Part shown: positions 58,095-64,000 of the stretch, in pieces | Layout of the letters: each line of letters opens with the position of its first letter | Numbering within the stretch: position 1 is the stretch's first letter | From: JAYQKL01 sp049890195 | GTDB lineage: Bacteria; Pseudomonadota; Alphaproteobacteria; RS24 | DNA: 64,000 nt | Direction of reading: 5' to 3' | Assembly: GCA_049890195.1 (NCBI GenBank) | Contig: JBMHBY010000006.1 | Coordinates: 186,001 to 250,000 of the forward strand | Notes under the pieces: generated by a model | Told to the model about the DNA's origin: nothing | Seen by the model: only the letters and a program-made list of their open reading frames with translations | Database searches by the model: none | Translations under genes and position numbers: made by a program

Positions 58095-58355
58095 GGTCAT
58101 TCTGGCAATCCGGCGGGGCGTCCAAAAGATGCTTATAAGGTCGCAGAGCTGGCAAGAACATACACCACAGAGGCCATTGAGACCCTGGCTGAGATAATGC
58201 GCCATGCTAAAGATGAACGTGTAAGGGGAACAGCGGCGCAAGCACTGCTGGATAGAGGCTGGGGCAAGCCTAAAGTGGAGATAGTCAGTGAGAATTCAGA
58301 CTATGTTGCCGCCCTGCAAGCCGTCCGCCATCTTATACAACAAAAAGGCAATTAA
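58065..58355 (+). CDS. DUF5681-like protein
   Basis: A 96-residue basic protein. GKFVKGHSGNPAGRPK at residues 6-21 is the DUF5681 hallmark, followed by helices with AQALLDRGWGKPKVE near 62. DUF5681 proteins are frequent near phage terminase genes and are thought to bind DNA, but the function is not established. It is the last gene before the right att repeat. Its promoter and first codons are repeated in decayed form three times to the left. Confidence 0.78.
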   Translation: MRDKQGKFVKGHSGNPAGRPKDAYKVAELARTYTTEAIETLAEIMRHAKDERVRGTAAQALLDRGWGKPKVEIVSENSDYVAALQAVRHLIQQKGN

Positions 58356-58375
58356 CTGGCTGAAACAGACTTTAG

Positions 58376-58394
58376 TGCTGAGATAGCGCTGAGA
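58376..58394 (+). repeat. Two TGCTGAGA-type repeats, right end
   Basis: TGCTGAGA at 58376 and CGCTGAGA at 58387 are 11 bp apart and in the same orientation as the left-end copies. They lie 63 bp inside the right att repeat, as expected for arm-type recombinase sites. Confidence 0.7.
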
Positions 58395-58456
58395 TTATAA
58401 GCAACGTCAATGCATCATCGCGTTGAAAAACAATAACTAACTGAAATATAATGAGA

Positions 58457-58508
58457 AAATGGCGCACCGGGGAAGATTCGAACTCCCGACCCCTTGATTC
58501 GTAGTCAA
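58457..58508. repeat. Right attachment site (52-bp direct repeat)
   Basis: This is the second copy of the att repeat, here forming the 3' half of the intact tRNA-Arg gene. Integration rebuilt the tRNA, so it remains functional. Confidence 0.92.
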
Positions 58509-58536
58509 GTACTCTATCCAGCTGAGCTACCGGTGC
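58460..58536 (-). tRNA. tRNA-Arg, anticodon ACG
   Basis: A 77-base tRNA with acceptor stem GCACCGG/CCGGTGC, D-arm AGCTCAGCTGGATAGAGT, anticodon stem-loop CTTGA-CTACGAA-TCAAG (anticodon ACG), T-loop GTTCGAATC and an encoded CCA end. The ACG anticodon is read as ICG and decodes CGT/CGC/CGA. Its 3' half is the integration target of the element to its left. Confidence 0.97.
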
Positions 58537-58656
58537 TTAAACCTTGTTACAAACAGGTGTCGTTTGTTTAATCACTCAGGGTGATTTTGGCAAGCCCTGA
58601 ATGGTGTTTTGAGCAATTTCTTTGCAGCCGGCCGGATCGCACAGTAAGATGTCCGC

Positions 58657-60408
58657 ATGACGCATCGCACACTCCAAACCGCACTTTTGCTGTTGCTCTG
58701 TCTGCTGTTGGCACACCCTGTCGCAGCCGGGCCGGAAGCTTCAGCGACGTCACGGCCTGAAGCCATGGTGACTGCGGCGCATCCGCTGGCGGTGCAGGCC
58801 GGCAAAGAGATCCTGCAGGCGGGCGGCAGCGCCATGGACGCCGCCGTTGCGGTGCAGGCCATGTTGGGGCTGGTCGAGCCGCAATCCTCCGGCCTGGCAG
58901 GCGGTGGGTTCCTGTTGTATTATCAGGCAAAAAGCGGGGAGTTGACCAGCTGGGACGGGCGCGAAACCGCCCCGGCAAAGCTGGACCCAGATGTGTTTGC
59001 GCAATACGCACAACCGCGCAGCTATGAGAATTTCATGCGTGCCGTCACCAGCGGCCACGCCACCGGTGTTCCGGGGATCCCGGACCTGCTTGTCAGGGCT
59101 CACAGCCGGTTTGGACAGCTCCATTGGCCGGTTTTACTGAAGCCGGCCATAAATGTCAGCCGGAGGGGGTTTGCCGTCACGCCCCGCCTGCATGCCCTGT
59201 TGCACCGCGACACTTATTTGCGCCAGAACCAACATGCCCGTGCCCTGTTTTACCTTGAAGACGACCAGGGCAGTCTGCAGGCCTTACCGGTCGGGCACAT
59301 ATTGAAAAACCCAGCCTATGGCGACACGCTTGACGCCTTTTCCCGCCTGCCCCGCGACAGCTTTTATGCAACCGACACCGGCACGCCCGGCCATGAGATC
59401 CTGACAACCCTGACCACTGCCGGCAATCGCATGACCGCGGCGGATCTGGCTTCTTACACCGCCAAACAGCGGCCCAACCTCTGCGCGCCTTACAGAGCAT
59501 TCAAGGTATGCAGCATGGGACCGCCCAGCTCCGGTGGCGTAACCTTGCTGCAGATGCTCGGCATCCTGTCGCATTTCACGCTTGCCGACCTCGCCCCGGA
59601 CAGCCTGACGGCGGTGCATCTGATCAGCGAAGCCGGGCGCCTGGCCTTTGCCGACCGCAATCATTATCTCGCCGACCCCGATTTTGTGGACGTGCCCGTC
59701 CCCGCCCTGCTGGATGACGACTATCTGCGCCGCCGCGCCGGGTTGATCCGCATGGACAAAGCCCTGCCGACCGTCCAGCCCGGCGACCCGGCCGGAACCC
59801 GATCGCAATTTTCCGCGGCGCGCTCCCCGGAAATGGCCTCCACCACCCATTTCACCATCCGGGATTTTGCCGGCAACATCGTGTCCTTCACCAGCTCGGT
59901 GGAGTCGGCGTTCGGCTCGCGCCGGATGGCCGGCGGCATGATGCTCAACAACCAGCTGACGGATTTTTCCTTTGCGGTTGCCGGTGACGGCCAAAAAGTC
60001 GCCAATGCCCCCGCCGGGGGCAAGCGGCCGCGCTCCTCCATGACGCCGGTCATCATCTTTGACGCCCAAAACAGGCCGTTCGCCGCCCTCGGCTCGCCCG
60101 GCGGACCAAAAATCATCGGTTATGTGGCATTGAGCGTAATCGCGCTCATTGACTGGCAGTTGTCGATGCAGGAAGCCATCACCCTGCCGCGCCATGTTGT
60201 GCCATCCGGTGTGATTGAATTGGAGGCCGGGACCAATCTGACCAAGCTGACCGCAGAGCTTGAGAGGGTCGGGCACAAAACCAAAATCAACCGCCACCAC
60301 AGCGGTCTGCATGGCATCCGCATCAGTGGCCCTCAAACCGGTCTTGACGGCGGCGCCGACCCCCGGCGCGAGGGGGTGGTGGCGCACCTGACAGGCGCAC
60401 CGGAATAA
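58657..60408 (+). CDS. ggt: Gamma-glutamyltransferase
   Basis: A 583-residue Ntn-hydrolase exported by a signal peptide (about 1-24, ending VAA). The proenzyme cleaves itself before the Thr of STTHFTI near residue 392, which becomes the nucleophile of the small subunit. LAGGGFLLYY near 83 and the ETAPA segment near 107 are in the large subunit. SSMTPVIIFD near 452 and GSPGGPKII near 476 are small-subunit substrate loops. It hydrolyses or transpeptidates glutathione and other gamma-glutamyl compounds in the periplasm. It is a single gene after the tRNA. Confidence 0.95.
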   Translation: MTHRTLQTALLLLLCLLLAHPVAAGPEASATSRPEAMVTAAHPLAVQAGKEILQAGGSAMDAAVAVQAMLGLVEPQSSGLAGGGFLLYYQAKSGELTSWDGRETAPAKLDPDVFAQYAQPRSYENFMRAVTSGHATGVPGIPDLLVRAHSRFGQLHWPVLLKPAINVSRRGFAVTPRLHALLHRDTYLRQNQHARALFYLEDDQGSLQALPVGHILKNPAYGDTLDAFSRLPRDSFYATDTGTPGHEILTTLTTAGNRMTAADLASYTAKQRPNLCAPYRAFKVCSMGPPSSGGVTLLQMLGILSHFTLADLAPDSLTAVHLISEAGRLAFADRNHYLADPDFVDVPVPALLDDDYLRRRAGLIRMDKALPTVQPGDPAGTRSQFSAARSPEMASTTHFTIRDFAGNIVSFTSSVESAFGSRRMAGGMMLNNQLTDFSFAVAGDGQKVANAPAGGKRPRSSMTPVIIFDAQNRPFAALGSPGGPKIIGYVALSVIALIDWQLSMQEAITLPRHVVPSGVIELEAGTNLTKLTAELERVGHKTKINRHHSGLHGIRISGPQTGLDGGADPRREGVVAHLTGAPE

Positions 60409-60417
60409 AATCAGGAA

Positions 60418-61842
60418 TCAGGCAACGGACTGCGCCTCATCCTCGTCACCGGACGGGGCTTCATAGGGCAGATACAGTTCAAAAATGGAGCCTTTGGATG
60501 AGGTTGCAACCAGTTCCAGTTGCCCCCCATGCCATTTGGTCAATTCATCGGCAATCGCCATGCCCAGCCCCGTTCCGCCCGGCTTGAGGCTGCCCTGATA
60601 GGGCACAAACAGTTTTCCAACAGTTTCTGAATCCATGCCCGGGCCGTTATCCTCGATGATCAAAACCATGCCCTGCTTCTCCTTACGGCTGGTGACAACC
60701 ACGCGCCCCCGCTGACCGGATGATTTGATCGCCTGAATGGCATTCAGCACGACATTATAAATGATACGAAAAGCCAGATTGCGTTCACAATCAATCTGCT
60801 CGCGGGCATCAACCCGGTTGACAAGCTGCACCTTGTTGGCGACATCATGCAAACGCACAAGTGTCAGCACCTCATTGACCAAAGGCCGGACGGCATGGGT
60901 GTTGTAATCAATGTCCCGTTTGGTGGCGGTGGAATATTGTGTTGTCCAGTCACACAGACTGACGGCGCGCTCAATGCTGATGTTCATCCGTTCACCCATC
61001 CGCCGATCCTTGTCATCATCGGAGGCAACGAACCGGTCTGCGAATAATTGCATGCTCGCCAGAACATTGCGGATATCGTGGGCCAGCCGGGCCGCACCGG
61101 CACCAAGCGACGCCAGACGGGATTGCTCATCAATGTGCTGTGCTATGGTTTTTTCCAAATCATCAACACGGGATGCCCGTCGCCCGAATCCAACCGGGCT
61201 GTTTTTCTGGCGCATCAAAAGCGCCGTCATGGACAAGGACAATTCACGGCGGAACAGGCGGGGCAAAAACAGCACAATGAAAAAACTCATAAAGGCCGCG
61301 AAACGAATCGAGCGCTCGGTCTGGGTCAGGATGTATTCCATCAACGCTTCATGACGGAAAATGACGGTTATACGGCTTCCGATTTTATCATCGGCGCTGG
61401 TGATCAAGCCCAACTGCCCCCGCGGAGCACGGAAAAGGCGGTACAGGTTCACAAAACTTTCCCTGGGGGCATCAAACCCCAGATCAATGCGTATGGGCGA
61501 GGCAGGCAGGTTTGACTCTGCACCAAACCATTCAATCCGCATATAACCCGCTTCAGGGTCATAAAATTTCACACCCTCGACATGCTGATAGACGGCCAAA
61601 ATCTCTTTCTCCAAAACCGACAATGGCCGGTTGCGGACCAGCTCGGCCGCCAGAACGCCATTGTTGAAAATATCCTGCGAGACATGCTTGCCAGACCGAT
61701 TCATGGCAACGGGCGTGATGATGAGATTGAGAAGAAGAAAAACGCCGACAAAGATTGCGATAAGCCGGAAAGTGGCCCTTTGAAAAGGGGTTGCCTTGAT
61801 GCCCATGACCGACCCAATGCCGGTCAAAAAAGATTTGCCCAT
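60418..61842 (-). CDS. Sensor histidine kinase
   Basis: A 474-residue membrane kinase. Two transmembrane helices (about 28-47 and 180-200) enclose a periplasmic sensor domain of roughly 130 residues. The dimerisation box holds the phospho-acceptor His in ARLAHDIRNVLASMQL near residue 255. The ATP-binding domain has the N box NVVLNAIQA, G1 EDNGPGMD, F box KLFVPYQ and G2 GGTGLGMAIA. No response regulator gene is adjacent, so it is an orphan kinase in this window. It starts 22 bp after the reductase fusion gene and may be cotranscribed with it. Confidence 0.92.
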   Translation of the reverse strand: MGKSFLTGIGSVMGIKATPFQRATFRLIAIFVGVFLLLNLIITPVAMNRSGKHVSQDIFNNGVLAAELVRNRPLSVLEKEILAVYQHVEGVKFYDPEAGYMRIEWFGAESNLPASPIRIDLGFDAPRESFVNLYRLFRAPRGQLGLITSADDKIGSRITVIFRHEALMEYILTQTERSIRFAAFMSFFIVLFLPRLFRRELSLSMTALLMRQKNSPVGFGRRASRVDDLEKTIAQHIDEQSRLASLGAGAARLAHDIRNVLASMQLFADRFVASDDDKDRRMGERMNISIERAVSLCDWTTQYSTATKRDIDYNTHAVRPLVNEVLTLVRLHDVANKVQLVNRVDAREQIDCERNLAFRIIYNVVLNAIQAIKSSGQRGRVVVTSRKEKQGMVLIIEDNGPGMDSETVGKLFVPYQGSLKPGGTGLGMAIADELTKWHGGQLELVATSSKGSIFELYLPYEAPSGDEDEAQSVA

Positions 61843-61864
61843 AGTCCCACCTACGCAATTCATC

Positions 61865-63997
61865 TTAACTAAATAAGTTCAGTAATCTGACGAGTCCTCT
61901 TGTTTTGGCGCTGTACAATGTCGGCGTGTAATAGCTCCCTGCAACGCGTTTGGAAATTTCCCCCCGGGTCGGATAGGGGGCAATCATGCCGGCCATGGCT
62001 GAAATGGGAAGCTTTTGCTCCAAGGCCAAAGTCCAGGGTGCAATCAGATCGCCGGCGTTTTGACCAACAATGCCCGCCCCCAGGATTTTCCCTTTGGTGG
62101 TTAATATAATTTTGATCATACCCTCGCTGGCGTTTTCGGCCCTGGCGCGGTCATTCCCGGAAAAGGGCTCGCTCAGGACTTTCACCTTAAAGCCCTTGGC
62201 CAGCGCCTCTGCCTCTGTCAAACCAACCTGGGCCAGCTCCGGATCTGTATAGACAACTTGCGGCATCACATCATGGCTGGCCTTGGCGGGCAGCTTGAAC
62301 AGGGCATTGCGGATAACGATGCCGGCATGATAGCCGGCTGCATGGGTCAACTGGGTCAATCCGGTCACATCTCCGACAGCAAACACTTTTTTGTTGCTGG
62401 TGCGCAGGCGTTCATCAACCTTGATGCCGTTGTCGTCATAGTCAATGCCGGCCTTGTCCAGATCCAGACGTGCCGTTTGTGGCCGCCGCCCGGTCGCGAC
62501 CAGCAGGTGCGAACCGGTCAGAAGTTTCACTGCTTCTCCGTCCAGCAGTGTCACCTTGAACAGCTGCGTTGTCTGGGAGACGGACTTAATTTTCACACCC
62601 TCCAGACACTCTATGCCGTCGGCAACAAGTTTGTCCCGTAAACAGGCGACAAGATCAGGGTCACTGCGCGGCAACAACCGGTCGGCCTCCATAATTGTGA
62701 CTTTTGATCCCAACCGGGCATGCGCCTGTGCCATTTCGACACCAATGGCGCCGCCACCGATTATCAACAGGTGATCCGGTGCCTTTTTGAGATCAAATAT
62801 TGTCTCATTCGTCAGAAAATCCGTTTTGCGCAAACCCTGGATCGGCGGAATGGCGGCCGTGGACCCGGTGGCAACGACAAATTTTTTGGCCTGGACCTGA
62901 AAACCGCCGACTTTGGCTGTCTGAGCGTCAACGAACCTGGCATTGCCCTTCAAAACGTTCACACCAAGCCCTTCAAAACGCTCTACGGAGTCATGCGGCT
63001 CAATGGCGGCAATCACATTGCGCACATGACCTTTGACAGCATCAAAATCAATTTTGACCCGTGAGGCATTGACGCCCAGTGTCTTGCCGTGCTGGATGCT
63101 GTCGGCGGCATGCGCTGCCGCGAGCAGTGCTTTGGACGGCACACAGCCCGTATTGAGGCAATCGCCGCCCATTTTGTCCCGCTCAATCAAAACCGTGCGG
63201 GCCCCCATCTGCGCGGCCCCGGCCGCGACCGATAAGCCGCCCGACCCGGCACCGATGACGCAAATGTCAGCCTTCACCAGCTTCCTTTTCTTCAGTTCAA
63301 TGTCCTTGACCTGTTGATATTTGCGGACAAAAACCGGGGCCAGACTGAGCAGGCCGAGGCCGCAAAGCGGCAGAAAGACCTCCGGATTGAAAATGATGCT
63401 CAAATCAGGAATGCCGCCCTGCGACAAGACGACTGACAGGCCATTGCCGACACTGGCATACACAAAGGTGCCGGGCGCGATGCCAATGGCGGTTGTCAGG
63501 AGAAAAACCGAAAATGAGACATTGGTCAGGGCAGCCGCAATATTGACCAGAAAAAACGGAAAGACCGGAATGAAACGCACCATCAAAAGATAGGACACCG
63601 CATCGCGCTGGAAGCCCTCCTGAAACTGTGTCAAGCGCGGACCAGCCTTTTGCCGCAAAGCATCGCCCAATGCGCTGCGTGCCGCAAAAAACAACAGACA
63701 CGCCCCGCCGGTGGCGCCGGCAATGGTCAAAACCCCGCCGACAAAAGTGCCGAACACCAATCCGCCAGAAAGGGTCAAAACAGTCGCGGCCGGCAGCGAC
63801 AATGCCACAACAAGCACGTAAAGAGTCAGAAACAAAAAGGCGCTGGCGACCGGCATCGCTTTCACGGCCTCCTTGACGGCAGCCTCATTCTGCCTGAGCG
63901 CCTCAAAACTGAGATACTGATCCAGCCCCAGAGAAAAAACCAGCACCATAATGAAAATAATCATGGCGAGAGGGATGAATCTTTTAAATTTTCTCAA
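61865..63997 (-). CDS. TVP38/TMEM64 membrane domain fused to a pyridine nucleotide-disulfide oxidoreductase
   Basis: A 710-residue fusion. Residues 1-235 are a TVP38/DedA-like domain with about six transmembrane segments and the core FLLTTAIGIAPGTFVYASVGNG near 165. Residues 243-710 are a flavoprotein of the mercuric/dihydrolipoamide reductase type: FAD motif GAGSGGLSVAAG near 248, redox pair GGDCLNTGCVPSK near 277, NAD motif GGGAIGVEMAQ near 413, VFAVGDVTG near 553 and the C-terminal PYPTRGE. The N-terminal cytosines of MerA are absent as a metal domain. The best start is a TTG at 63997; the frame stays open to the window edge. Confidence 0.88.
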   Translation of the reverse strand: MRKFKRFIPLAMIIFIMVLVFSLGLDQYLSFEALRQNEAAVKEAVKAMPVASAFLFLTLYVLVVALSLPAATVLTLSGGLVFGTFVGGVLTIAGATGGACLLFFAARSALGDALRQKAGPRLTQFQEGFQRDAVSYLLMVRFIPVFPFFLVNIAAALTNVSFSVFLLTTAIGIAPGTFVYASVGNGLSVVLSQGGIPDLSIIFNPEVFLPLCGLGLLSLAPVFVRKYQQVKDIELKKRKLVKADICVIGAGSGGLSVAAGAAQMGARTVLIERDKMGGDCLNTGCVPSKALLAAAHAADSIQHGKTLGVNASRVKIDFDAVKGHVRNVIAAIEPHDSVERFEGLGVNVLKGNARFVDAQTAKVGGFQVQAKKFVVATGSTAAIPPIQGLRKTDFLTNETIFDLKKAPDHLLIIGGGAIGVEMAQAHARLGSKVTIMEADRLLPRSDPDLVACLRDKLVADGIECLEGVKIKSVSQTTQLFKVTLLDGEAVKLLTGSHLLVATGRRPQTARLDLDKAGIDYDDNGIKVDERLRTSNKKVFAVGDVTGLTQLTHAAGYHAGIVIRNALFKLPAKASHDVMPQVVYTDPELAQVGLTEAEALAKGFKVKVLSEPFSGNDRARAENASEGMIKIILTTKGKILGAGIVGQNAGDLIAPWTLALEQKLPISAMAGMIAPYPTRGEISKRVAGSYYTPTLYSAKTRGLVRLLNLFS

Positions 63998-64000
63998 ATC

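Larger units (their letters stand above)
50364..58508. mobile_element. Integrative element at tRNA-Arg(ACG), satellite-like
   Basis: About 8.1 kb bounded by 52-bp direct repeats of the tRNA 3' end, one of which lies within an intact tRNA gene. It encodes a P4-type integrase next to the left end, an AlpA-like HTH protein, a Cys-rich small protein, a primase-helicase, a cluster of small exported proteins on the minus strand and a DUF5681-like protein. No capsid, portal, large terminase or conjugation genes are present. The AT content is visibly higher than the flanks. The set resembles phage satellites or similar replicating integrative elements; satellite status is inference. Confidence 0.88.

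Noticed and set aside
50364..58508. A complete prophage
   Set aside because: No capsid, portal, tail, large terminase or lysis genes occur between the att repeats.
59284..60387. Long reading frame antisense to ggt (367 codons)
   Set aside because: It mirrors the confirmed gamma-glutamyltransferase; the composition is Gly/Arg/His-rich with no recognisable domain.

Overview
The window is a stretch of alphaproteobacterial chromosome with one low-GC mobile island. The phylogenetic call rests on several features together: a GcrA cell-cycle regulator with a DnaA box and a GANTC (CcrM) site in its promoter region, a SAM-II riboswitch in front of metZ, a class I lysyl-tRNA synthetase, the long form of dCTP deaminase, a TIGR02186-type protein next to a TauE permease, and argD-argF-hslO synteny. 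The order within the class cannot be settled from this sequence.

Core chromosome, 1-47.6 kb. The left part holds a glutathione transferase, a small outer membrane barrel, and class Ia ribonucleotide reductase nrdA-nrdB behind an NrdR box and two DnaA boxes. An envelope redox and sulfur group follows: secreted MsrB, a TauE exporter and CcdA. Next come lysK-DUF952-pyrD (with pyrD fused in frame to an arsC-like domain), a glycosyltransferase, LrgA/LrgB, and dCTP deaminase. metZ sits behind a complete SAM-II attenuator. After apaG and trkH lies a leftward block argD-argF-hslO-lipoprotein-RND adaptor-RND pump. gcrA, an orphan iron-binding protein, and a sigma-54 driven porin-glnK-amtB operon lead into a four-gene polyamine operon (speA, carboxyspermidine dehydrogenase, carboxyspermidine decarboxylase, speB) that would convert arginine to spermidine. 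metY, a fatty acyl-CoA block with a paired acyl-CoA dehydrogenase, and a peroxiredoxin gene with twin palindromic operators end the region.

Accessory region, about 47.6-58.5 kb. It is visibly AT-richer and full of small secreted proteins. The younger element (50364-58508) is bounded by 52-bp direct repeats of the 3' end of tRNA-Arg(ACG). It carries a P4-type integrase, an AlpA-like HTH protein, a Cys-rich protein, a primase-helicase, a cluster of small exported proteins and a DUF5681-like protein. Copies of TGCTGAGA at 11-bp spacing lie just inside both ends. To its left are decayed relics of related elements: three further copies of the DUF5681 promoter and gene start, a pseudogene, paralogous 53-residue proteins, and several genes with the same signal peptide joined to different mature domains. 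This looks like serial accretion at one tRNA gene, with exported cargo exchanged between a shared leader and a shared divergent promoter. The functions of the cargo are unknown.

Right flank, 58.5-64 kb. This is ordinary chromosome again: gamma-glutamyltransferase, a histidine kinase without a partner regulator, and a TVP38-disulfide reductase fusion that reaches the window edge.
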